Of a stretch of DNA of 54,893 nucleotides, positions 23,879 to 32,499 are shown in pieces (within the stretch, counting starts at the first letter, position 1; every line of letters starts with the position of its first letter). The stretch covers positions 1-54,893 of the forward strand of contig NZ_AULM01000027.1 in NCBI RefSeq assembly GCF_000422285.1. Direction: 5' to 3'. This stretch comes from Desulfatiglans anilini DSM 4660 (GTDB taxonomy: Bacteria; Desulfobacterota; DSM-4660; Desulfatiglandales; Desulfatiglandaceae). The notes beneath the pieces are model-generated. The model did not search any database and was not told the origin of the DNA. It saw only the letters and a program-made list of their open reading frames with translations. The translations under genes were made by a program, and so were the position numbers.

Positions 23879-25570
23879 TTGGAATATTCCGCGCGCCCAT
23901 CAACCCGTAAAAACAGTCGGCACATCGCATTCCCAGCGGTTTTGCCGCTCATGCTCCTCTTCCTCCTGGCCTTTGCAGGCAGCGCGAAAGCCGATGATCA
24001 ACGCCCCCAAATCCTTCTTTCTGCGGTCGGCGACAGCCTCACCCAAGGGACCATGGACGCCGCCAACCATGCCTTCAGCACCTGGAATGCCTACCTCCAC
24101 CGGATATCCGAATCCCTGGCGCAGGTGAGCATCCCGATTTTTTCAGAGCCGGTGCTGAACCTTTCCGGGAGACGTCTTTTCCCTTTCCGCATCCCGACGA
24201 ACCTCGGCGTCGACGGTGCGGACATCTTTTCCATTGAAGGCATCGAGTACTACAAGCGGGTGGGTGCCGAAGACTCTTTCCTGAGCCCTTCCCGCCTCTG
24301 CGACAAAAAGCTCCCTCAGGGGTTGACGGACGCCTACGACAAAGTCCTTTACCCTCTGAACCTCCTGGCCGGCCAACCGGTCTCCCAAATAGACGCCTTG
24401 CGGGTGCTCCTCGATCGCCTGGCGGCTGACGAGAGCTCTTCAGCGCATGCCCTGGTGATCTTCTGGGCCGGAAACAACGACTCCAGCTTGGCCACCCTGG
24501 GGACCGGGGGGGCTAACCCTGTCTTTCTCCCCTTCCCGTTCGACCTGATCGCGCCGCAGCTCTCACCGGGCCTGCGCGCCCTCCTGGACTTTGGCCAGAC
24601 GACAGGCGTGCTCCGCTTCGATCCGTACACAGTGGATGCCATCGAGAGGAATCTGACCGAAGAGGACGATTTCGCGAACCAATACCGCCACATCCTCTCC
24701 CGCCTGCAGGAGGACAGCCTTCTGCCCCCGGAGCGCCGATCCATCTTCTGCCTGACCCTCCCTTACTACAGCGCTGTGGGGTATCTCTTCGATTCCGAGG
24801 ATATCGAATATTACCTCAGGAAGATCGACCCCGGCTATACGGTGCCGCCCACCTTTTCCCGCGTAGCGGCGCCGGGCGAACCCGTTGCGGATTTCACCCG
24901 GGGGGATCGGATATCCCTATTCACCTTCGGTTTCATGTACATGCTTCTCCACACCGGCTACTCGGCGGACTACGTCAATCAGGCCCTCGAGATCGGCGGC
25001 ATCCAGAATGACGGCCTCGTCCTCTCTGAAGCAGAGCAGCGGTTGATCATGGAGCGGGTCGACGGCTTCAACCGGGCCGTTCTCGGCGCTGCGGCGGAAG
25101 CCGGTCCCTCGGTGCAGGTACTGGATATCGGAGGGGCTTTGAGCGCGGTGCTGACAGGGGAAACTCCCATCGAGATCGACGGCCGCATCCTGAACCGCAA
25201 ATGGTCGCGCGGCGGCAGTTTCTGCCTCGACGGCGTTCATCCCGGCTTCACGGGCCACGCGCTCATCGCCAACCAGATCCTCGAAAGCCTGAACGAACGT
25301 TTCGGACTGGCCGCGCCGCTGCACGACCTCAAGGCCGTTATGCTGACAGACCCTTACGTTGACAACGATGAAGACGGATGGGTCCCGGGTCCTGCTTATA
25401 AACCAGCGGGTCTGACCGAACTGCTTTACCTCTTCAGGGATCCGGATGACACAGACCCGGACCGGCAGGTTGAGTTGCCCCCCGATGTCTGGCAATCCGT
25501 CTCCAGGATCCTGCTGGAAGAGATGCTCGGCGTCCCCTCTCTTCGGGATGAGGCCGCTCGAAGGCGATGA
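23879..25570 (+). CDS. Secreted SGNH/GDSL hydrolase
   Basis: This roughly 563-residue protein has a basic N-terminus, then a hydrophobic signal segment (LPLMLLFLLAFAGSAKA). The SGNH blocks are present: GDSLTQGT with the nucleophilic serine, WAGNND with the oxyanion asparagine, and DGVHPG with the catalytic Asp-His pair. It is far longer than typical 200-residue family members. The C-terminus has an acidic DNDEDGW segment that could bind calcium. I prefer TTG at 23879 because GGAGGAG lies six bases before it; ATG at 23864 is the alternative. The ester substrate is unknown. Confidence 0.8.
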   Translation: MEYSARPSTRKNSRHIAFPAVLPLMLLFLLAFAGSAKADDQRPQILLSAVGDSLTQGTMDAANHAFSTWNAYLHRISESLAQVSIPIFSEPVLNLSGRRLFPFRIPTNLGVDGADIFSIEGIEYYKRVGAEDSFLSPSRLCDKKLPQGLTDAYDKVLYPLNLLAGQPVSQIDALRVLLDRLAADESSSAHALVIFWAGNNDSSLATLGTGGANPVFLPFPFDLIAPQLSPGLRALLDFGQTTGVLRFDPYTVDAIERNLTEEDDFANQYRHILSRLQEDSLLPPERRSIFCLTLPYYSAVGYLFDSEDIEYYLRKIDPGYTVPPTFSRVAAPGEPVADFTRGDRISLFTFGFMYMLLHTGYSADYVNQALEIGGIQNDGLVLSEAEQRLIMERVDGFNRAVLGAAAEAGPSVQVLDIGGALSAVLTGETPIEIDGRILNRKWSRGGSFCLDGVHPGFTGHALIANQILESLNERFGLAAPLHDLKAVMLTDPYVDNDEDGWVPGPAYKPAGLTELLYLFRDPDDTDPDRQVELPPDVWQSVSRILLEEMLGVPSLRDEAARRR

Positions 25571-25743
25571 TCCGGCCCTTCGGCGAAGCACCCGTGGGGG
25601 CGAAACCACGATCACCACGCCTCCCGCCGAAACCTTCGCGCGGTGGAGGGCGGCTGTTTCACACTGGATAGGGATAGAATCGTCCGTTCGGACAACGCCG
25701 GATTCCGGCGACCTTTGATCGCCGAACGGTCAGGAAAACACGG

Positions 25744-25950
25744 ATGGAGATACGCCGCATACTGATTATCGCCGGGGTCGTGCTGGTCTTCATGGGCCTT
25801 CTCTGGCCCTGGCTGGGAAAGATTCCGTTCGGGCGCCTCCCGGGGGATATTCTGATCGAAAGGCCGAACGTCAGGATCTACATCCCGATCACCACAATGA
25901 TCCTGATCAGCCTGATCCTGTCGATCATCGCGTGGCTGTTCAGGCGTTAG
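25744..25950 (+). CDS. DUF2905 small membrane protein
   Basis: This 68-residue protein has two membrane helices joined by a short loop (GKIPFGRLPGDILIERPNVR), the hallmark of DUF2905. AGGA lies upstream of the ATG. It converges on pgm. Nothing is known of the function. The 170 bases before it hold no gene that I can see. Confidence 0.85.
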   Translation: MEIRRILIIAGVVLVFMGLLWPWLGKIPFGRLPGDILIERPNVRIYIPITTMILISLILSIIAWLFRR

Positions 25951-26047
25951 CCGTGCGTTGGCCCCGAAACCGCCGCGCATTCTATCCCGGATAGTTCCGG
26001 TTCGGTCTGCGGAAAAGGCCTGCGATCGAAAGGATGCCGATCGATCC

Positions 26048-27676
26048 TTATCGGCTCCTTGAAAAAACCAGCGGGAGCGCCTCCGCGTAAATCCGCTCCC
26101 ACAACGCCTCGCCCCCGAAGCTTTCGATGTAGACCTTCATTTTGGGCTCCGTCCCCGAGGGTCTGATGGCAAACCAGGACCCATCCTCCAGGACGACCTT
26201 GACCCCGCCGATCGGAGCATCGTTGCCCGGCGCCCGCGTCAACACCTTTTGTACGGCGATGCCCGCCACATGCCCCGCATCGATCGAACCGGGTTCGAGC
26301 CGCTTCAAAACGGCCTTCTCGGCCTCCGTAATCGGCGTGTCGACCCGGTTGTAAAAGGTGGCCCCGTGGTCGGCAACCAGCTTGTCGCGATAGATCTCGT
26401 CCGGGCTCCTCCCGGTCCTCGCCATGATCTCTGCAGCCAAAAGCGTCATGCAAAACCCGTCCTTATCGGTGACCCAGACGGAACCGTCCCGCCGGAGAAA
26501 AGCGGCGCCGGCGCTCTCCTCCCCTCCGAAGGCGAGGCTCCCGTCCAGCAATCCGGAAACGAACCACTTGAAACCGACAGGGACTTCGTAGAGCCTTCGG
26601 CCGAGGGCTGCAACCACCCGGTCGATCATGCTGCTGCTCACCAGGGTCTTGCCGACCGCCAAGTCCTTGCGCCAGCGGGAACGGTTCTGCAGGAGATACC
26701 AGATCGCCACGGACAGGTAGTGGTTCGGGTTCATCAGCCCGCTCGAACAGACGATGCCGTGGCGGTCGAAATCCGGATCATTGCCCCAGGCGATGTCGAA
26801 ACGCCCGGCCATGGCGATCAGATTGGCCATGGCATAGGGCGATGAGCAATCCATGCGGATCTTTCCGTCCCCGTCGAGCGGCATGAAGGCAAAGGTCGGG
26901 TCGGTGTGCGCGTTGACCACGTCCAGGTTCAATCCGTACCGCTCCGCGATCGGGGCCCAGTAATGGATCCCCGACCCCCCCAGCGGGTCCACGCCGATTT
27001 TGAGGCCCGCGCCGCGAACGGCATCCATATCGACGACCTCGTCCAACGCGTCGACAAACGGGGTGATGAAATCCATGAAAGCGGTGGTTTCAGCTTGAAG
27101 GGCCTTTCGGTAGGGCAACCGTTTGATGGCCTCGGGGTGCTCGTCCTTGATGGCGTTGGCCCTTGCCTGGATCCAGGCCGTTATATCGACATCAGCCGGC
27201 CCCCCTTGGGGCGGGTTGTACTTGAAGCCACCGTCCTCCGGGGGATTGTGGGAGGGCGTAATCACGATCCCGTCGGCCGGTGGACCTTGCCTGCGCCGGT
27301 TCTGCTCCAGGATCAGGAATGAGATTACCGGTGTCGGCGTGTATTCCCGGCGGTCGTGAAGCCTCAGCTGAACCCCGTTCCCGGCCAGCACCTCCACGGC
27401 CGTGCGGTAGGCAGGTTCGGAAAGGGCATGGGTGTCCACCCCGAGAAAAAGCGGGCCGGTGATGCCGTTCTGTAGACGGTATTCGCAGATGGCTTGGGCG
27501 ATGGCGGCGATCAGCGGTTCGTTGAAGGTCCCGCTCGTGGACGATCCCCGATGGCCCGAGGTGCCGAAGGACACCTTTCCTGTCGCCTCTTCCGTGTAAT
27601 AAGCCGAAACCAGCGCGGGTACGTCGATCAGCATGGATCGCGGCGCCGGCCGGCCGGCCAAGGGATGGTTCGTCAT
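26048..27676 (-). CDS. pgm: Phosphoglucomutase (alpha-D-glucose phosphate-specific)
   Basis: This 542-residue enzyme interconverts glucose-1-phosphate and glucose-6-phosphate. It has the start SFGTSGHRGSS, the phosphoserine loop ITPSHNPPEDGG, the metal-binding DPDFDRHG, the sugar-binding GGEESAGA and the phosphate-binding IRPSGTEPK. This is the usual length for the bacterial Pgm subgroup. AGGAG precedes the ATG. It supplies sugar nucleotides for envelope polysaccharides. Confidence 0.95.
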   Translation of the reverse strand: MTNHPLAGRPAPRSMLIDVPALVSAYYTEEATGKVSFGTSGHRGSSTSGTFNEPLIAAIAQAICEYRLQNGITGPLFLGVDTHALSEPAYRTAVEVLAGNGVQLRLHDRREYTPTPVISFLILEQNRRRQGPPADGIVITPSHNPPEDGGFKYNPPQGGPADVDITAWIQARANAIKDEHPEAIKRLPYRKALQAETTAFMDFITPFVDALDEVVDMDAVRGAGLKIGVDPLGGSGIHYWAPIAERYGLNLDVVNAHTDPTFAFMPLDGDGKIRMDCSSPYAMANLIAMAGRFDIAWGNDPDFDRHGIVCSSGLMNPNHYLSVAIWYLLQNRSRWRKDLAVGKTLVSSSMIDRVVAALGRRLYEVPVGFKWFVSGLLDGSLAFGGEESAGAAFLRRDGSVWVTDKDGFCMTLLAAEIMARTGRSPDEIYRDKLVADHGATFYNRVDTPITEAEKAVLKRLEPGSIDAGHVAGIAVQKVLTRAPGNDAPIGGVKVVLEDGSWFAIRPSGTEPKMKVYIESFGGEALWERIYAEALPLVFSRSR

Positions 27677-27707
27677 GGTTCAACTCCTGTGTGCGGGCTG
27701 CAAGCTC

Positions 27708-27881
27708 ATTTCCATCTGGAAATGGCCCTTCTTGCCAATCTCGGCGTCAATTTGCACGTTTGCTTGTGCGGGAAGCAATGGATCGCCTCCTTACAAACGC
27801 TTGACTTCCTCGGTATCGGCCAAGCCGGGACGAACCGAAAGCCCGAAGCCGTTGAAAAAATCCCCATCTCCGGATAGGCGC
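27708..27881 (+). repeat. Decayed inverted repeat, copy E (with remnant insert)
   Basis: The left half is clear: ATTTCCATCTGGAAATGGCC, TTGCCAATCTCGGCGTCAA, TTTGCACGTTTGCTTGTGCG. The apex is changed. After GGCCAAG the sequence GCCGGGAC...CCCGAAGCCGTTGAAAAAA resembles a shortened form of the insert in copy H, then ATCCCCATCTCCGGAT closes the copy. It lies between pgm and the HNH gene. Confidence 0.65.
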
Positions 27882-27908
27882 CAGACGTAAAATATTCAGG
27901 AGACATCC

Positions 27909-28316
27909 TCAAGAATTTTTCTTTACGGCCAACCCCTGAAGCTTAGCAAACGGGCTGTGTGTCAGTTTCGTATCTGCGCTCTGACCCGCCTCGGCACCGC
28001 CGCCTTCGACATAGTCAAGATAGCGGCGATGCTCATTTTCATGACAATACACACAGAGATTCTCCCAATTGCTCCCATCGACCGGGTTGTTGTCATGGTT
28101 GTGATCTTTGTGATGAACGGTCAGCAAGTGCAGATTCTTGCGGGTGAACTCCCGGCCGCAACGGGCGCAGATCCACGGATGGATTTTCAGGGACTGCTCG
28201 CGGTAACCCTTTTCCCGCTCGGCCGCGGCCTTGCGGGCCTCCGCTATGGCACGCCTCATCTTCTCTTCATCGACGCCGCCGCCTGGCTTTCGGGAACCGC
28301 TTGTCGTGCTTGCCAT
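27909..28316 (-). CDS. YajD-type HNH nuclease family protein
   Basis: This 135-residue protein has a helical N-terminus rich in Arg/Glu. The HNH/zinc core consists of CARCGREF, HHKDHNHDNNP with the catalytic histidines, and LCVYCHENEHRR. This pattern fits the YajD subfamily. The ATG at 28316 is chosen over one at 28406 because AAGGAAG stands upstream and family members begin near this point. No methylase or other restriction partner is nearby. It may act in repair, but that is not known. Confidence 0.85.
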   Translation of the reverse strand: MASTTSGSRKPGGGVDEEKMRRAIAEARKAAAEREKGYREQSLKIHPWICARCGREFTRKNLHLLTVHHKDHNHDNNPVDGSNWENLCVYCHENEHRRYLDYVEGGGAEAGQSADTKLTHSPFAKLQGLAVKKNS

Positions 28317-28535
28317 GGTTTTCTTCCTTGCACTTTGGAACGATCTCATTTCATTTTGGGAAGCCGTTCTTTTCTTCGAAGCCTCCCTTTTACCCACGAA
28401 TAGCATGTCTCCGTCAAAGCTTCAAGCCATAAAGGCTCCCCAGCCGGGCCAGCCAAACCGATCGGGTTGACACGGGATGCACTTCCAGGCTAGCATTATG
28501 CTCACAGGCTCAAAATAAAACGCGCGAGGAACCCT

Positions 28536-28871
28536 ATGCCCCGTCCCAGAAAACGACGATTCGTCCAACATCCCCCCGTCGTGACCGGTTTCCTTCCGAA
28601 CAGCGTTCCGCCCTGGGGGCGCTGCGAGGTCCTCCTGACGCTCGAAGGACTCGAGGCCTTGCGCCTGAGCGACTTCGAGGGACTCGACCAGGAGACGGCC
28701 GCTGCAAAGATGAACGTTTCGCGTCAGACCTTCGGCCGCATCCTGGCCGAGGCCAGGCGGACCGTCGCCGAAGCGCTGGTCCTCGGAAAAACCCTGCACA
28801 TCGATGGGGGCGATTTCCAGCTCCCTCCCCACTCTTTGGGAAGACACCGCCGGAGGGGCGGCAACGGCTGA
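28536..28871 (+). CDS. DUF134-family DNA-binding protein
   Basis: This 111-residue protein begins MPRPRKRR, a typical DUF134 start. It carries a sigma70-region-4-like helix-turn-helix (LEALRLSDFEGLDQETAAA...VSRQTFGRIL). Family members are often linked to metal or redox genes and are presumed transcription factors. GAGGAA lies before the ATG. It converges on the APS-kinase-like gene. The target is unknown. Confidence 0.88.
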   Translation: MPRPRKRRFVQHPPVVTGFLPNSVPPWGRCEVLLTLEGLEALRLSDFEGLDQETAAAKMNVSRQTFGRILAEARRTVAEALVLGKTLHIDGGDFQLPPHSLGRHRRRGGNG

Positions 28872-28897
28872 AAAGCGGCCGCCTCTGAGCGGGCCCT

Positions 28898-29494
28898 TCA
28901 TGGGCGTTTCTCCAATCCGCCCCATTCGGTTTCTGTGCGGGCCGATCCCCAGCGCCGCTCGATGTAATCGAAAATCCGCCTGGCGGCCTCCCCCGCTGCA
29001 ATTTCTCCGATCGGGATGGCGAGTTCGGGCTGGAGCGGTTCCTCGTACGGCACATCGACCCCCGGCATCTGGCCTTCGAGGCGGCCGCCGCGGGCCTTGC
29101 GGTACAGTCCGGTTTGGACGAGCGTCGACTTGCGCCCGGCCTCGCGGGCCTCGCAGACCTCGACGGGACAGGCCAGATAGACCTCGGCAAAGTCGGGGAT
29201 CAGGGACCGCGCCAGATCACGGAACCATCGCCGATGGCCCGTCGCATCGACCACGACCTGCTTCGCCCCTCGCTCCACGAGCAGGTGCGCCATCAGCGCG
29301 AGGGCCCGGTAAACGATCGAGCGTTCCTCCTCCGTGTAGGACGGCTCGGGGGTCAGGATCCTGCGAAGCCTGTCCAGGTTCAGCACCACGACATCGATCC
29401 CCTCGGCCTGCAGCAGGGCCTGAAGATCATTCGTCACCGTGCTCTTGCCGCAGCCCGGCCTGCCGGTAATCCAGATGCAGAAGGGGCGCATCAC
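28898..29494 (-). CDS. APS-kinase-like P-loop kinase
   Basis: This 198-residue protein has Walker A GRPGCGKST and the C-terminal CysC-like stretch GLYRKARGG...MPGVDVPYEEP. The substrate-binding LDGDNVR motif of true adenylylsulfate kinases is changed to LNLDRLR, and the usual ISPFRAER segment is DATGHRRWFRD. It may therefore act on another adenylate or nucleotide sugar. It follows asnA on the same strand with a 36-base gap. No sulfate-assimilation genes are adjacent. Confidence 0.7.
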   Translation of the reverse strand: MMRPFCIWITGRPGCGKSTVTNDLQALLQAEGIDVVVLNLDRLRRILTPEPSYTEEERSIVYRALALMAHLLVERGAKQVVVDATGHRRWFRDLARSLIPDFAEVYLACPVEVCEAREAGRKSTLVQTGLYRKARGGRLEGQMPGVDVPYEEPLQPELAIPIGEIAAGEAARRIFDYIERRWGSARTETEWGGLEKRP

Positions 29495-29530
29495 CTTCCC
29501 CGCCGCCCGCGCTCGAGCGCAGGCACCTGG

Positions 29531-30664
29531 TTAGTCGAGGACATGAATGTTTTTCCGGGCGCTCATTTCCTTCAGCACCTTCGGCCAGACGCTCACGCTC
29601 ACCTCGCCCAGATGGGCCTTCTGCAGCAGCAGCATGAAGGTGCGCGATTGGCCGATACCGCCGCCGATGCTGAGAGGGATCTCGTTTTTCAGCACCGCCT
29701 GGTGATAGGGCATCTTGAGGAGGTCGAGCTGGCCGCTGATCTCGAGCTGCTGGCGCAGGGTTTCCGCGTTGACCCGAATGCCCATCGAGGTCAGTTCATG
29801 CCGCCTCTTCGTAACGGGATTCCAGACGAGGATATCGCCGTTCAAACCGTGCATCGGCCGCCCATCCCGTGAAACCGTCTCCGTCGCCCAGTCATCGTAA
29901 TCCGCAGCCCTCATCTCGTGCGGATACCCGTCCTCCAGAACCCAGCCGATGCCATAGATGAAGACAGCCGGATATTCCTGGACGATCCGTGTCTCTCGCT
30001 GCTTGCGGGGAAGATCCGGATAGCGCTCCAGGATGTCCTCTGCGTGGATGAACGTGAGTTCATCAGGCAGATCCGGATATCGGCTCGATTTGAGCGCCGG
30101 GAACAAGGACTGGACGTGCTGCTCGGCCCCTTTCAGGACCGTCCAGATCCTGCGGACCACCTCCGTCAGGAAGTCCAGATTCCTCTGTTCCGCCGTAATC
30201 GCCATCTCCCAATCCCATTGATCCACGTAGGCGCTGTGGTCATGATCCAGGAAGTAGTCCTTGCGGACCGCCCGCATGTCCGTCAGGACCCCTTCCCCGA
30301 ACTGCATCCCGAACTGCCGGAGTGCGATGCGCTTCCACTTGGTGGCGGCCTGGACGATCTGCGCGTCGACCGGGTTCTTGTCCCGGTCATTCGAGATGTG
30401 AAACTGCACCGGGCTCCTGGACCCATCCCGGTCCAGATAATCGTTCACCCCGCTGTCCACATCGACGATCAAAGGCACCGTCACCCGCATGAGGTTCAAC
30501 TGGCGGCACAGGTTTTCTTCGATGTAATCTTTGGCTGCATAGATGGCCTCCTGCGTCTCCCTCGGAGACAACGGGGACGCGTAATCGTCCGGAAGGATCA
30601 TCTCGAGCTCGGCATAATCACCGATACCCGGCCCAGCCAAATCCTGCTGCTTTTCGTTCATCAT
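29531..30664 (-). CDS. asnA: Aspartate-ammonia ligase
   Basis: This 377-residue aspartate-ammonia ligase makes asparagine from aspartate, ATP and ammonia. It shows the class II synthetase-like fold signatures PVQFHISNDRDKNPVDAQIV, the Asp-rich DYFLDHDHSAYVDQWDWE (partial), and the C-terminal motif IGGGIGQSRTFMLLL. AAGGAGA sets the ATG at 30664; the upstream frame to 30733 is not needed. The family is about 330 residues in E. coli, so this is a longer form. Confidence 0.92.
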   Translation of the reverse strand: MMNEKQQDLAGPGIGDYAELEMILPDDYASPLSPRETQEAIYAAKDYIEENLCRQLNLMRVTVPLIVDVDSGVNDYLDRDGSRSPVQFHISNDRDKNPVDAQIVQAATKWKRIALRQFGMQFGEGVLTDMRAVRKDYFLDHDHSAYVDQWDWEMAITAEQRNLDFLTEVVRRIWTVLKGAEQHVQSLFPALKSSRYPDLPDELTFIHAEDILERYPDLPRKQRETRIVQEYPAVFIYGIGWVLEDGYPHEMRAADYDDWATETVSRDGRPMHGLNGDILVWNPVTKRRHELTSMGIRVNAETLRQQLEISGQLDLLKMPYHQAVLKNEIPLSIGGGIGQSRTFMLLLQKAHLGEVSVSVWPKVLKEMSARKNIHVLD

Positions 30665-30723
30665 TCGCTCTCCTTGAAAATCTGAAGTCACCCCCGGTCT
30701 CGACATCCGACCGAGACCTCTTC

Positions 30724-30752
30724 TTGAAATCATGCGAAGAAAAAAATATCAT
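30724..30752 (+). promoter_or_regulatory. Candidate sigma70-type promoter toward the efflux operon
   Basis: TTGAAA (30724-30729) and TATCAT (30747-30752) are separated by 17 bases. The gene it would serve begins at 31035, so the leader would be about 275 bases. I see no gene in 30753-31034; a short frame there has no family resemblance. Confidence 0.35.
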
Positions 30753-30781
30753 GGCTCAAGAGAACCAAGCTCGATTCGTTT

Positions 30782-30809
30782 ATCATAAGTTCCGGTATGA
30801 TCAAAGCAA
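30782..30809 (-). promoter_or_regulatory. Candidate promoter toward asnA
   Basis: On the minus strand TTGCTT (30804-30809) and TATGAT (30782-30787) have a 16-base spacing. It would give a leader of about 110 bases before asnA. It overlaps the region of the divergent promoter. Confidence 0.35.
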
Positions 30810-31034
30810 AAATATGACTTGCATGCGGCGCGGCTTCTCTGCAAACATGGCCGAAACTCAGCTTCCACTTCCCTTCCGGGAAAGGAGTCTCCCGCCGGCT
30901 CCAACATGACTCAGCATAGCGGCGTCTGCACCCGCTGCTTTAGACCGGGTGATGCGCAGCCCCTGGGCGGAAAACGGCCTTCCCGGTTGGATCGATGGTT
31001 TCAAACCGAGCGAGGAACCGAATCTCAGGGTGAA

Positions 31035-32495
31035 ATGAAGGCAACTCACACATCTTTGGTCTGGATCCTGCTTTTCCTTCCCTTCCTGATCTTTCCCGGA
31101 TGCCGATGGGCCGACCGTTACACTTATCACTCCATTGCAGCGGCCTACCGCCCTCCCCAGGCGGTTTCGGAGGCCCGTGATTTGAAAGAAAAACGGGAAG
31201 AATCCCTCATGCCCATTCCGAAACGCCTGGATCTGAACTCTGCGATTCGTATAGCCCTCGCAAACAATCCCGATATCTCCATATCCCTTGCGCGGATGCG
31301 CCAATCAGAGGCCCTGATCGCAGAGGCCGCGGCGGCATTCTGGCCCACGATCGGTGTTTACGGAGAATACCTGCAGGGGAATGCGCCATCGGCCTTCCTC
31401 TTCAAAAAAATCGACCAGCGTTTGCTCCCGCCGGACGCCGATTTCAATGACCCCGGCTGGTTCGAAAATTACGAGGCCGGGATCCAGGCGCGCATCAACC
31501 TGTTCAGCGGCGGGCGCGACTATCTCCGGACACGGATGGCCGAAACCGGGCTCCAGATCGAGCGACTGGATCGCCTCAGCATTGAAAACGCCCTGGTCGC
31601 CTCGGTCATCGACGGCTATTTCAACCTCCTTGCAGCCGCCGATTTCGTGGAGGTGGCCGCTGAATCGGTCCAAACCGTCGAGGCGCAGCTGCGGACCACG
31701 CAAGCCCGGTACCGGGCCGGCGGGGCCCTCAAGTCCGATGTCCTCTCCCTGGACGTTCGGCTGGCCCAGGCCAGGGAAGAACGCATCAGGGCCGAAAACA
31801 GCCTGAGCCTCGCCGAGGCGGCGCTGGCCAATCTGCTTGGGCACGACCCGGATACCCGCCTCGATCTCGTGCGGCACGAAAAGGTCGCCCTCTCCGTTCC
31901 CGAAACCTATACCGCGGCACTGCCGGAGGCCCTGGCGAACCGCCCCGAACTGCAGGTGGTCCGTCGCCGGCTCGTGCAGAGCAGGATGGCTCTCGACGCC
32001 GCTCGTGCTGACTATCTGCCGCGGATCGACGCCCAGGGGCGGTATTACTTCGACGACCCCGGGGTGGATTTCGAACGTGACCGTGAAAACTGGACCCTTG
32101 GCGTGATGGTGAACTGGGACCTCTTCAGCGGTTTCGGCACCAGGGCCCGGGTGCGGCAGGCCGGCTGGGCCCTGCAGGAGATGCTCGCCGCCGACCGCAA
32201 GACGACCCAGGCCATCCAGTTGGATCTCAAAAAAGCCTATCTGGATCTGGCCCAGGCCAAAGCGCGCCACGAGGTCACCCTGGCCGCCGAAGCGCAGGCC
32301 AACGAGGCCTTGCGCATCGTCAAGATGCAGTACGAGGGTGGATCGGCTGACATCACACGCTACCTGGATGCCGAACTGGCCCGCAACCGGGCCCGGATGC
32401 TGTCCAGGGCCGCTTATTACGACGGGGAAAAGGCCCTGACCGCCGTGGGCCGTGCCCTCGGACGCTGGGGATATCGGAATGACAACCGGGAGTGA
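31035..32495 (+). CDS. TolC-family outer-membrane efflux lipoprotein
   Basis: This 486-residue protein has a hydrophobic signal (VWILLFLPFLIFPGC) with a probable lipobox cysteine. Two related TolC/OEP repeats follow, each rich in long helices (ALVASVIDGYFNLLAAADFV and AIQLDLKKAYLDLAQAKARH). It forms the outer-membrane duct of a tripartite pump. The ATG at 31035 is chosen because longer frames bury the signal. The adaptor and the RND pump follow, each overlapping or abutting the gene before. Confidence 0.88.
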   Translation: MKATHTSLVWILLFLPFLIFPGCRWADRYTYHSIAAAYRPPQAVSEARDLKEKREESLMPIPKRLDLNSAIRIALANNPDISISLARMRQSEALIAEAAAAFWPTIGVYGEYLQGNAPSAFLFKKIDQRLLPPDADFNDPGWFENYEAGIQARINLFSGGRDYLRTRMAETGLQIERLDRLSIENALVASVIDGYFNLLAAADFVEVAAESVQTVEAQLRTTQARYRAGGALKSDVLSLDVRLAQAREERIRAENSLSLAEAALANLLGHDPDTRLDLVRHEKVALSVPETYTAALPEALANRPELQVVRRRLVQSRMALDAARADYLPRIDAQGRYYFDDPGVDFERDRENWTLGVMVNWDLFSGFGTRARVRQAGWALQEMLAADRKTTQAIQLDLKKAYLDLAQAKARHEVTLAAEAQANEALRIVKMQYEGGSADITRYLDAELARNRARMLSRAAYYDGEKALTAVGRALGRWGYRNDNRE

Positions 32496-32499
32496 CGCG

